Assembly: GCF_000220395.1 (NCBI RefSeq) | Contig: NW_004087731.1 | Location: 1 to 64,000 of the forward strand | Source: Ichthyophthirius multifiliis | Lineage: Eukaryota; Ciliophora; Oligohymenophorea; Hymenostomatida | Direction: 5' to 3' | Length of the DNA: 64,000 nt | Part shown: positions 54,172-64,000 of the stretch, in pieces | Position numbering within the stretch: the stretch's first letter is position 1 | Layout of the letters: every line of letters begins with the position of its first letter | The notes under the pieces: model-generated | Databases searched by the model: none | What the model saw: only the letters and a program-made list of their open reading frames with translations | What the model was told of the DNA's origin: nothing | Translations under genes and position numbers: made by a program

Positions 54172-55676
54172 TCATATTTAATTAATAATTTCGAATTTTT
54201 TAGCTTGTTTAGCTTCTTCTGAATCATCTTTAATAAAAACACTCCAAAATATAGCAAATAAAACAACACATATTGCAAAATACTCTGCATATTTTATATT
54301 TAATTAATTTTGGTTAAAAATTAATTAAGTATTTTAATTAAAAAAGCCATCAAATAAATCATTAAAAAGTTTATAATAAATATTATCTATAATTTCAAAT
54401 TACTTATAAATATTTAAAATTTATTAAACTCCTTTATCTTATTAGGTCAAAATTTTTTCTAAATCTTACCCAATAATAGGCAGTCCAGTTTAAATATTTA
54501 ATTTATATTTTTATTCACTTCCAGTACATACTTAAATAGATTTTACATCATTTTTTATTATTTCAAGGGAACAAATATTAGTTTCATATAAATATTTATG
54601 CCATAAATTTTGAAATCTGTTATTTTTTTCATTTATAGTAATAAGCATTTATTTATAATCTTTAAATGATTAATTTTTTTTTTCATCAAAATAATTATCT
54701 TGGTTATTTAATTTATATAAGCTTTAAATTTATAATTATCTATAATTTTGATAAATTGTATTTTATGTTTTAGCCAGTTTAAAACTTGTATTTAATAAAA
54801 AACCATAAAAAATTGAAATCTAATCATATAAAATGTATAAAATACCCAAAATTAACACAAAGCATATAAAATGAAGAACTAAATGTGTCGTATATGTATT
54901 TTGGCTCATTCTGGATTGTTTTTTTCTTGATTTTTTATTTCTTTCTATAAATTCATCGTATGTATGTGGAATAAAAAAACATTAAAATATTACACTAAAG
55001 AATATTGTTAATCCAAAAAAACTTAAATAAAAGTAAATAAAGAGTCTTTGTTCATTTATTCAAGTTTTTAATTAAAAAAGTATCCTCTAGTTATGTAAAT
55101 TATCTATTTATATTATTTGAAAGTTGTATATTATAGTTTATATCTTTTTAATTTTCAAAAGTTATTTATTTATATTATAATAATTCTTAAAGGGCATCAT
55201 TTAAAATTAAATCTTTTCCTTAAATTTAAAATTAATACTCGATTTCATTTAACTTAAAATTCATATTATTTTGGTTTTGTAATTCATTTGCTATTATTTT
55301 TTATTGTTCATTTATCTATTTATTAATATGTATATATATTATTTATATATTTATCATTATAGATTTTTTACATCATTCATATATTCTGAATATATTTTTT
55401 GTAAAGCATCTTCCTAAGTATTTATATTTAAAGAGTTATAATAACTTTTTATTTATGTTTTTATTAAAATTGTATATATTTTATTTACTTTTTAAATAAT
55501 AAATATGAATGTATGTAATAATTTAAATCTAATACTTTCCTTGAAAATTAATTTAGAGTTTATAATTCCTTTAAATTAGTTTAGAATGGATATTATTGCT
55601 TTTAGAATATTAAAACTATGGATAAAAAAGAAACGAGAATTAATAGAAATATAAAAGAAGTTAAAATCTTTCCCAT
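54172..55676 (-). CDS. membrane protein with N- and C-terminal transmembrane helices
   Basis: ATG 55674-55676 to TGA 54172-54174. The N-terminus is a signal anchor (MGKILTSFIFLLILVSFLSI). A helical segment follows (NINTQEDALQKIYSEYMND), an intron with a stop (about 55397-55339) joins it to INEQQKIIANELQNQNN, then helix LSFFGLTIFFSVIFQCFFIP, a basic loop RNKKSRKKQSRMSQ, helix THLVLHFICFVLILGILYIL, a long lumenal-looking region with CSLE and VCTGSEQKY cysteines and GLPIIGQDLEKIL, and a last helix YAEYFAICVVLFAIFWSVF with tail DDSEEAKQAKKFEIINQI. Frame changes by one base near 55460 (A run) and near 55065. Family not recognised. Confidence 0.55.
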
Positions 55677-56254
55677 ATATAATTATATTGAATATAATAA
55701 ATATATATATAAAAAGTAAATATTTATTATTGATTTATTTTAAGAATAAATATTTAAAATAATTGAAAAACAAAACAAAACATATAAATAAACATTCATG
55801 TCTAATCATTTTTATTGTAATTACTTTTAACATTATATTTTTTTATTTTTTCTGTATTTTTTTGTATATTTAAAATAAATAAAAGGAAAAAAATAGTTTA
55901 TGGTTCATTTTATAAAAAAAAATAACATATAAAGTCAAAAAAAAACCATGCAATATGTTAATTTGTTTATATATTTTTATATAAAATTCATATTTTATTA
56001 AAAACTCATTATAAAAAATACTTAGTTATTAATTTTATAAGATACTTTAGTTTATATTTAAAAAAAAATCATTTTTTACAATTTAATATTTTTTTAAAAA
56101 AATTACACTTTTAAATCAAAATAATTTAATAACATTTATTTTGTTAAATATTTTTATTAAAAAAATATATATTAAATAAAAAATTAAATTTTAAATATTT
56201 AAATTAATAAATTAAGATTATAAGTAAGTTAATATATAAATCTTATAAAAATAA
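55677..56254. other. intergenic region between divergent genes
   Basis: 578 bp of A/T-rich sequence between the start codons of two membrane-protein genes; no internal frame with protein-like composition. Confidence 0.5.
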
Positions 56255-56796
56255 ATGTGGAAAATTATACTATTAAATTTGATATATATTGCTTTAAATA
56301 TTCTAGTTTAATTTTTTTTTGGTTTTGGAATATTTATAAGTTTTTAAATAGTAATTATAATTAATTTAGGAATAGTATTAGAATATATACAAACGTTAAG
56401 TAAAATTAAAATAAATGAAAATAAGAAATTAATATATTTAAAAAGACTTTTATTTTTAACAGGATTATTATATGGTCCATTGTTAATTATAGTATAAACT
56501 TTAAAATTTTTAAAATATTTTTAAAAAATTGATGATTGTTGGATTATAAAAATGCTATAAATTAATGAAAAAAATAAGATTTAAAATATAATTATAAACG
56601 GCTTTTCAATAATTTTTAATTATTTATATGTATTTCACCTTTATAAAAAAATTAATTAATATTAATAAAAAATTAAATTCAAGGCAATAATATATATATA
56701 AGTCAAATTTAATCAGATAAAAAAAATTAAAGAAGTAATATGGAAAATCTTATTAGTAGTAATAATTAAAAATATAATAATAATAATATTAATAAT

Positions 56797-56830
<34 letters not shown>

Positions 56831-57415
56831 TTTTTTTTTTAATAATTTAAATAATAGTAATTTTTTTCTTAGTAATATTTTTTTGTAAAATATATCATTA
56901 AATTAAAATTTAAATTACAATAATAATTAATTATTTCATAATTTATAATCAAATTTAAATAATTAATTTTATTAAAATAACAATTCAATTAACTAAATTA
57001 ATTATTCCTAAAATTAGTTAAATAATCGTTTAAATAGTTAGGTATTATATAATGAAATAGAAGAGCTCTTTTAATAATATATTTAATAAACAGTTTTTAG
57101 TATAGAATCCTAATCTATAAAAAGTATGCATAATGAAAAAGAATGTGCCGTTTGTTTCGAATTTTATAATAAAAATTCAGATTAAAGTAATAATAGGATT
57201 ATTACTTTGTAATGTGGGCATATTTTTCATATTATATGTTTAAAAAATGTTTTAAATATTCTGTAAATAGTTGTCTATATTGTAGAACGAAAATCATAAA
57301 TAAGAAAAAAAAATTAATCATATTAGATTAAGGAAGAATAATTTTAATTTAATAATCTAATAATGAGGATAGTTAACACTAAGAAAGTTTAGAAAATGAA
57401 TATATTTAAGAATGA
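56255..57415 (+). CDS. membrane-anchored RING-finger protein (putative E3 ubiquitin ligase)
   Basis: ATG 56255. First part has four hydrophobic segments (IILLNLIYIALNILVQFFFG, IVIIINLGIVLEYI, LLFLTGLLYGPLLIIVQTL, IIINGFSIIFNYLYVFHLY). A Gln/Asn-rich linker with a poly-Asn tract (about 56760-56830) follows, and then a RING-H2-type domain: ECAVCFEFYNKN, ITLQCGHIFHIICLKNVL, NSCLYCRTK, giving C-x2-C, C-x-H-x2-H-x2-C, C-x2-C. The final pair lacks the usual Pro (CLYC rather than CPxC). The frame shifts near 56700 (after IKFKAIIYI) and by one base at about 57262 within the RING, so the model needs either a small intron or indel corrections. The two halves could also be separate genes, the second starting at ATG 56740. 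Confidence 0.55.
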
Positions 57416-57526
57416 AAAAAAAGATACTTCTTTTTTTTAATAAAAAATAAAAAAAAATTATTTTACATATAATTGTTAATTTAAAATAAAATTCATATAT
57501 TATTATTATTTTTTAATTATTAAAAA

Positions 57527-58268
57527 TCAATTTTTTTAAATAACTCCTTATTCAATTAAAATTGGTATTTCAGCTGCTAACCATGGTCCAAGCTATATAT
57601 ATTTTTAAAATAATTACATTTTTTTTAAATAACTTTCTATATATTACTCCTAATGCTAAGGCATGAGCTATTCCGAATTTGGGACAGTTTTTAGACCATA
57701 AAGGTGAGAAATGTATATCTAAACATATTTTTCCTCCTCTTTTTATTATATTAAATTTTTAAATTTATAAATTTTTTTTTAATTAATTTTGATTACCTAT
57801 ACATTTTATGTGTTTTTCCATCAAGTTCAGGTAATTCTAATTCAATAGGAGAAGAAGGATAAGTTGCTGGTATCTAATAATTATTTATTTATTATTTTTA
57901 ATATTTTTTATTTTACTTCAAATTATAAGTCAAATTCATATCTAACTAAATTATGAATATACCAACATCTGCCTTTCCATCTTTTTTTTTTTTTTTAAAT
58001 CAATTAAACTATTTTATTATTTTATTTTGATTTAACTTTTTTCCTTCTTTATCTGATTCAACTTTAAACCAATCATTATCTTAAGATTTATTAATTTCTA
58101 TATATTTTATTAAGGCTATATATTCTTCTTTTAATCTGTCAATCCAATTCGGATTTCTTTTTATAAATATTTAATTTTTTAAACTTTTATGTGTTTTTTT
58201 TACCTTGGGCCTGTGTTAATTTTTAATAAAGGAATTTTCTCAACTACCGATCTTGTATCAGAATCCAT
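57527..58268 (-). CDS. UFC1: UFM1-conjugating enzyme 1 (E2-like)
   Basis: ATG 58266-58268 to TGA 57527-57529, about five exons. It matches UFC1 along its length: [103 protein letters not shown] (catalytic Cys in GGKIC), [15 protein letters not shown] and, after intron 57593-57647, [17 protein letters not shown]. It takes UFM1 from the E1 UBA5 and passes it to targets, notably on ER-bound ribosomes. Length is normal (about 165-170 aa). The other introns lie near 58205-58140, 58020-57975, 57925-57875 and 57805-57745. Confidence 0.93.
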
Positions 58269-58565
58269 TTTTTATTTGTTTAATAAATAAAAATATTTTT
58301 TTTTTTTTTTTATAATTAATATATATAAAATATAACAAAAGATAAAAATAAAAAACAGATTAATTATTGTATATAAAAATAAAGCTATTTTATTTATAAA
58401 GATAATGTACATAATCTCTAATATATAAATATTTATAATTTTTTTTATATTTATATATATATAAATTTTTTAATTTTTCTTTTTGAAATAAAACTAAAAT
58501 TTAATTATTTTATTTAAATTATTTAGTTAATTTTAAATATTTATTTTTATGAAAAAATTAACTAT

Positions 58566-59089
58566 TCATAGCTTTTGAACTATATTTTTTTAATAATATC
58601 CTTCAAGTTATTAAATAAACCCTTAATTAGGAAAAATTTTTCTTTTTTTATTAACAAAATTAAATGCTTATTTGAAAGTAAATTAATTTTTTTTCATAAT
58701 ATAAAGAATAACAATAGTTGCTGATCTACTCATACCCATATAGCAATGTACAAATACATTTCCTGTTTATAAATTTTAATCTATAAAATTATAAGTTTAT
58801 TCAAAAAATTAATTTAATTAAAATTCGTGATGATCAAATGCTTCTAATTTTAAATGCTTTTTTTTTATAAAAAATTAATTAATATTTTATATTTAATGTA
58901 AATAAATACTTTTTATATTATTTCAGGAGGATATTATAATTAAGTTTAAGCAATAATTGTCAAAACTGCTTTTATATTTAATTCTTATAATTATTTAATA
59001 TCTTTTGCATTAGTTAAATTCCCTAAATATAAACCACCTGTATTTTATTAATTTGGGGATATAATACAACTTATTTAATCTTGTTGCAT
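58566..59089 (-). CDS. dual-specificity protein phosphatase
   Basis: ATG 59087-59089, one intron (58857-58909), TGA 58566-58568; 471 coding nt, 156 aa, in frame. Start NTGGLYLGNLTNAKDIKQL matches the DUSP entry strand; the acid loop is LEAFDHHEFQLNQFF (general-acid Asp), and the signature is VFVHCYMGMSRSATIVILYI (HCxxGxSRS, nucleophile Cys and phosphate-binding Arg intact). Then AFNFVNKKRKIFPNQGFIQQ closes the fold. A minimal catalytic-domain-only enzyme of atypical DUSP type, with no MAP-kinase-binding domain. Expected to remove phosphate from Ser/Thr and Tyr; the substrate is unknown. Confidence 0.93.
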
Positions 59090-59647
59090 ATGAAAAAATA
59101 ATATATTAAATAATTTATATTATAAAAAACATAAATTAAAAAGATATTATAATTAATTATAAATATATATTCATATTATTTTTAAATATATATAATATAT
59201 GAATTAGATAAAACTAATCAATCAACATAAATAATTAATTAAATTTATATTAAAAAATTATATATAGATTAATTCAAATTAATAGATATTTAATATAAAT
59301 TTAAATACCTATTTAATATTAATGCAATTTAATTTAATTTAATTTAATTTAATTTAATAAATTAAATTAAATAAATTAAATTAAATATATAATTAAAGTA
59401 AATTTATAAAATAAAATATTTAGTAAACTACCTATATTTAATAACATAAAATAATAATTATAAAATTTATAAAAAGAATTATAATTTAATATTTATATTA
59501 GATATATTTTCAAATTTAAAATTAATTATTAATATATTTATATATATATATTTATACATTTATATATATACTTATTATCATTTTTATATTAATATTTACT
59601 AAAAAATTATATTTATAAATAGTAAAAAATTTAAGCAATAAATATTA
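59090..59647. other. intergenic region between divergent genes
   Basis: 558 bp between the starts of the phosphatase (-) and RPA14-like gene (+). Contains the pentamer repeat described separately; otherwise A/T-rich without genes. Confidence 0.5.
59326..59386. repeat. AATTT pentamer array with inverted half
   Basis: About six AATTT units are followed directly by AAATT-type units, so the 60-bp block is roughly self-complementary and could form a hairpin or cruciform. It sits between two divergent start codons. Confidence 0.8.
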
Positions 59648-60105
59648 ATGGAATAAAATAATTTAAAGTAGAATTTTACTAGAGTCCTCCCAGAACATTT
59701 GCATCTTTTTGTCGGAAAACCAGTAACAATTGTAGGTAAAATATTACAAAGTTTTAATGGATAATCAACAGTAAATTGTGGAGAAGAATGTATATAAAAA
59801 TAAATAATTAATTTTAATTAAATTATAATTTTTTATTTTATTTAGAAGATGAAGTAATAATATTAGGATTAGATTCTAGTTAATTAAGCTAGAATTTATA
59901 ATGTATTGAAATTAGAGGAATAGTTAAAGATAAAAAAATTATTTAAATGGATGAATTTACTGAATTCTTATAATAAGATTAAGAAAATTAATTTAGTAAA
60001 ATAAAATTAAAAATTATATATAATTATTATAAAAAAGATTTTTAAATATATGATAAAATGGTAAAGTTAAGTTTGGCTTAATATAGAGATTTGTTTTAAT
60101 ATTGA
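59648..60105 (+). CDS. RPA14/RFA3-like small OB-fold subunit of replication protein A
   Basis: ATG 59648, intron 59790-59845, TGA 60103-60105; 402 coding nt, 133 aa. Sequence order RVLPEHLHLFVGKPVTIVGK, ILQSFNGQS, DEVIILGLDSSQLSQNLQCI, EIRGIVKDKKIIQMDEFTEF and C-terminal VKLSLAQYRDLFQY fits the single OB-fold with a final helix typical of RPA3 (starts with a VGKxVxxVGK strand, ends in ...Y.dLF). Expected to form the trimerisation core with RPA1 and RPA2 on single-stranded DNA. Similarity is structural in pattern rather than high, so the call is probable, not certain. Confidence 0.65.
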
Positions 60106-60324
60106 AATAAATTGAAAAAAAAAAAAATTAAAAAATTAAAAATTTAATTTATATTTATTTTTGTTTGTCTTATTTTATCGAGGGAGCGAAAAAAAAAAAA
60201 AAAATTATTAAAAATATTAAAAATTTATATATTTTTTTTTTTTAAATAAATCTGCGCGTAAAAATATAAATATATAATTTGTATTAAAAATAATAAATAA
60301 AACTAAAAATTAACAATTAATAAC

Positions 60325-60834
60325 ATGGAAATTAACGATTTAAGATAATAATACACAAATAAAATGAGAATCGACTTGTCAAATGAGTTTATAAAACTTG
60401 AAAACGGTTAATTAAATCATAAGTATTTCCTTTGTAAAAGAGGATAATATTGGAGTGAATAAAATTAATAACAGCTTATAAAAGGAATATCTTAATGTGG
60501 TAAAATTATATAATAATTTGGACTTTTTAATTTTTTAAAAATTAAAAGGAGTAGGTAATTGGAATTAGATTAATTTATAATTTTTTAATGAAAAAGCTGT
60601 AATTTATTATTTAATTTCTTTAAATTATATAATTAATTTAATAAACTTTTATTTATTAAATAGAATGAAATTGAGCTAGAATTAAGATGTTGTATACTTC
60701 TTTCGATTAACGATTTAAGTGATTATCAAGGATAAAAATTAAGTGAAGATGAAATTTTATAATAATAAAAAATTAATTTATAAAAGGGTAAATAAGAAAA
60801 TAAATTAAAAGATAATATTTACAATAAAATTTGA
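60325..60834 (+). CDS. SANT/Myb-like protein, 131 aa
   Basis: ATG 60325, introns 60500-60548 and 60599-60663, TGA 60832-60834; 396 coding nt in frame. After KYFLCKRGQYWSEQNQQQLI, splicing gives KGISQCGVGNWNQINLQFFN, a SANT/Myb helix pair with Trp spacing (W...GI..CG.G.W..I), followed by NEIELELRCCILLSINDLSD and a Lys/Gln tail. SANT modules bind DNA or histone tails. A single repeat, small size and no other domain suggest a subunit of a chromatin or snRNA-activating complex; which one cannot be said. Confidence 0.75.
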
Positions 60835-62505
60835 GTTTATAATAAATAATTTTTAATCTGTTTATATATAACATATTCATTCCAAAAAATAAAAAACTTA
60901 TATAATGATTAAAAAATTAATTAATTCTTTTATTCCTATATATAAAGTTTTTATATTCAATTTATAAAATATAAAATTTAATATAAAAATAATATATGTA
61001 AAGTTATTATATAATTTATAATAAAATTCAATACAATTATTTAATTTTTTCATTCGATATATATACTCCAAATCCTCTAAGTATTTTAGTCATTTTTCGA
61101 TTTTTTCCTTAATTTAGGTTTTTAGGTAACTTTATTAAAAAGTTTAATCTTAGTATTTAAAAAAAGAAAAAGTTTATGGATCTATGAAGATATCAAGTAT
61201 ATTAAGTGTTTATTATTTATAAAATAAAAAGAAATATTATAATATTTATATATCCTTAAATACATAAAATAAGTAAATTATATAAAAAATAATATAAAAC
61301 AGTTTGTTACAATTATTAGTGTTTCTATAATAAATTTAAAAACGAGTTCTAAAATTAAAAAAGCAAATTAATATATAAAAATTCATAAAATATGTTTTTA
61401 TAACTAATTTATATAAAAATATAAATTTAATTATAAATGTATTAAATTAGTACAAGAAAAATATAGTTTTAATTCATTTATATGAGCAATTTTATAAAAA
61501 TTTAAAAAACTAAAAAATAACAAAATAAAAGTAACTAATTTTTTATTTTTTAATCTTTTAATCAATTTACAAATTAAAGATATAATAACAATAAATTAAA
61601 ATAATAATATTATATAAAATAATACAATTAAAGATTATATAATAAAAAAAATTATTTTAATTTAGAAAGGAATCAATTTAATAAAGGTAAATTAGATAAA
61701 AACAACAAATAATAGTAATAGCATATATATTAATCTTTATCTTATTAATTACCAATTTGTATCAGTTTCGTTATTATGTCTTAGGGTTAAATCATTTTTA
61801 GGAGTGCCTAAACTATTAAAGTATATATCATATTGAACTATCATCTTGAATTAACTTATATTAATGTAAATTTGTTTGGATTTATGGTTAAAATTGGATA
61901 TGTTATTAGTTTTTTTATTGTTTTATATAATAATTCTATTAAAAAATTTGAATTATGTTTAAATCTTATTTATTAATATTTAGTTAAAATAAAAAATTTA
62001 AAAAATATTATAAGTAAAATATTTTTTCACTTTAAAAATTAAATAGATTCTATTATAAATTTAAAAATTTCTTATATTATTTAAATATTTTGTAAGATAT
62101 GTATTTTTAGAAATAATAATAAATATATATATAATATAAAAGTAATGTAAAATATATTTTAAATATATAAAAAAAATATATTTATAGAAATTCTTAATAA
62201 TATAAATATTAATATTTTCATATTTAATTAAAAAGTGAACTATATATTAAATATTTATTCATTTTTAAAAAAAAATAGACACAAAATTAATTATTATAAT
62301 TAAATAAATAAATTTATATAATTAAAAATTAAATAATATTTTAATAAAATATTTTTTTAATTTTCTTTACAATTTAAACTTTAAATTATATATACAAAAT
62401 ATTTTTTTTTTTTAAAAAAAAAAATATTATGTAATAATGAGTAATGCAAATATTAATATATTTTATATAAATGAAATATAAAAACTTGTTTTTTTTATTT
62501 TTTTG
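60835..62505. other. 1.7-kb gene-poor AT-rich stretch
   Basis: Mostly A/T homopolymer sequence. Two spots have slightly more C/G and frames of some protein character: minus strand about 61070-61200, and plus strand 61670-61849 (listed separately). Confidence 0.45.
61670..61849 (+). other. coding-like fragment with a hydrophobic helix
   Basis: Frame ending at TGA 61847-61849 reads QKQQIIVIAYILIFILLITN then LYQFRYYVLGLNHFQECLNY, a transmembrane-like helix followed by a polar tail. No in-frame ATG is found close by, so it may be an exon, a remnant or chance. Confidence 0.25.
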
Positions 62506-63342
62506 TCACTAAATAATCTATCCATTATCTTTTTTAAAATAAAGCTTCACTAAATTAGGATCTTAACTTAACATGACATCAACAACCCCTGAAATATCTT
62601 TAACTTCGAAGCAAGGTTTTTCAGATTCCAAAAAACCATAAAATTAATCATCTATAATTTTATTATGTCCCACAAAAAGTCCATAATCCCTTGCTCCTTT
62701 AACATCAATAATAGCCCCAGCCACATGTAAAATTTCATCTATTTAATATCCAGTTTACTCCACTTATCTATACATTTCTAGTCTAGGCTTAAAATACTTA
62801 GAACTTGTGGAATCAAAGAAATATTAAAATTCAATATCTGGTAAAGAATTCCTAGCCAATTATTGCAAAGACTATTAACTCCCATTCGACATTATTCCTA
62901 ACTAATATTTTTTGCCTAAAACTCTTAAAGTTTAATGGGTTTATGGCCAAGGATCTAACCTTGTCCAAGCTAAAATAAGATTATTAATTATATTATCATT
63001 AATTATTTTTAAGAGATTGTGCTTTAAAACACAATAATTAATACTGACTCTTAAAAAATCCTCAAAGGGATTTTAATATCTACTTGGATCAATTTAAGAT
63101 GCGTTAGAATATTAATTGACCCAACATTCTATAAATTTGTCATAGTTTTGATTATCTATATCTTAGGGAATTATTGCTCGGCCTTATTATTTTAATGATC
63201 TTTAGGTGTCCATTAATGCGGCATAAACGTCAAAAGTTATTAACTTTATTTTTTGAGGATTAAAATATTAGCAAGGTAAGGTAAATACATTACTGACACT
63301 TAATATTATTAATATTAATGTCATATTTTTTTATATTTTCAT
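62506..63342 (-). CDS. HAD-superfamily hydrolase, haloacid-dehalogenase-like, with signal peptide
   Basis: Intronless, 278 aa, ATG 63340-63342 (an in-frame ATG at 63322-63324 is possible; the upstream one gives the signal peptide a basic n-region) to TGA 62506-62508. N-terminal hydrophobic stretch LILIILSVSNVFT. HAD motif I KLITFDVYAALMD (nucleophile Asp, like FDaYGTLfD of type II dehalogenases), motif II LGIMSNGSQQSL (Ser), motif III FDSTSSKYFKPRLEMY (Lys, KPxxxxY), and HVAGAIIDVKGARDYGLFVG at the motif IV position. Such enzymes hydrolyse 2-haloacids or, more often in eukaryotes, phosphate esters. Expected to be lumenal or secreted. The second Asp of DxD-type phosphatases is replaced by Tyr, which favours dehalogenase-type chemistry. 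Confidence 0.85.
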
Positions 63343-64000
63343 GTTTTTTTTTTATTTTTATTAATTTTTTTTTTCTTTTTTTAAATAATAAATTATTGAT
63401 ATTATGATAATACTTTTTTTTAAAAAAATATTAATATTATTTATTAAGGTTTTATTTTTTTCGGTATTATATTAATAAAGGAAATTCAATAAAAAACTTA
63501 CAATCTAAATAAATTTACTTTTTAGTTAGTGAAAGAAAATTTACGAAATTAAAACACAGATAATTTGATATATTTATTCCATATATCATATTATTATTTC
63601 TAATTTTAAATAATTATATAAACTAGATAAACTAGAAAAGTTTTCTTTTAGCCTTATTTTAATTTTAATATAATGAAATTACTTTTAAATAATCAATTTC
63701 ATATTAAAGTTCTGAAATATTTATAATCAAAAAAATTAAATAAATAAAAATAAAATTAATTATTTATATGAATTTTATATAATATTAAATATATCTATTT
63801 AATATGATGCGTGAAAGTTATATTTAGATTCTTTTAATATAATTATAAATATGACTTTTATATTTTAAAACCATATAAAATAAGAAACTCCGAAATTACT
63901 TATATAATAATTGATGTCTTTTCAAGGATATTATAATTTGCATCTTTAATACTAAAAATTTATTATTATAATTTGTTTCTGTTTATAAAAAATATTATGT
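63343..64000. other. AT-rich noncoding end of window
   Basis: Upstream of the HAD hydrolase start; T runs near 63348-63380 and no protein-like frame. No telomeric repeat at the window end. Confidence 0.5.

Noticed and set aside
60171-60205. ATCGAGGGAGCG island before the SANT gene, as a possible ncRNA
   Set aside because: Only about 15 bases have higher GC; no pairing partner nearby, so it cannot be supported as an RNA gene.

Overview
The window is nuclear DNA of a ciliate. It is extremely A+T-rich, and its conserved genes read through only if TAA and TAG are glutamine and TGA is the sole stop. Introns are short GT-AG introns (mostly 25-190 bp, often TA microsatellites). Extreme AT richness plus this code suggests a hymenostome such as Ichthyophthirius, which is an inference; no telomere repeat (CCCCAA/GGGGTT) is present, so this is a chromosome interior.

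Layout. 0-8.2 kb: an unknown protein, a candidate papain-fold cysteine peptidase (-), a protein with two cyclic-nucleotide-binding-like domains and an Asn-rich protein. 8.2-15.3 kb: a FAD oxidoreductase of the D-amino-acid oxidase family (-) with rearranged motif order, divergent from a CobW/ZNG1-type GTPase (+), then a FAM135-type lipase-like hydrolase (+) and the ribosome-biogenesis WD40 protein WDR12/YTM1 (+). 15.9-28 kb: a small unknown ORF, a complete 9-kb IP3-receptor-type Ca2+ release channel (-), and a second cyclic-nucleotide-binding protein (+). 28.5-35.7 kb: cytosolic-type valyl-tRNA synthetase (+), two small proteins (-) and an EF-hand protein with a Gln/Asn-rich N-terminus (-). 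35.7-38.4 kb is a gene-poor AT desert. 38.4-46.8 kb (-): an Hsp70/Hsp110-like chaperone fused to a leucine-rich repeat tail, a SERCA-type Ca2+-ATPase and a helix-turn-helix protein. 47.6-55.7 kb (-): a long TPR / Gln-Asn-rich protein and a membrane protein. 56.3-63.3 kb: a membrane RING-finger protein (+), the UFM1-conjugating enzyme UFC1 (-), a dual-specificity phosphatase (-), an RPA14/RFA3-like protein (+), a SANT/Myb-like protein (+), and a HAD-family haloacid-dehalogenase-like hydrolase with a signal peptide (-).

Functionally, the window holds both a Ca2+ release channel and a SERCA pump, plus an EF-hand protein and two cyclic-nucleotide sensors, so several second-messenger components lie together, though nothing shows co-regulation. 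No rRNA, tRNA, CRISPR array or mobile element was recognised. Several genes contain apparent one-base frame breaks next to A/T homopolymers; these look most like sequencing or assembly indels, but each is noted because programmed frameshifting is known in some ciliates.
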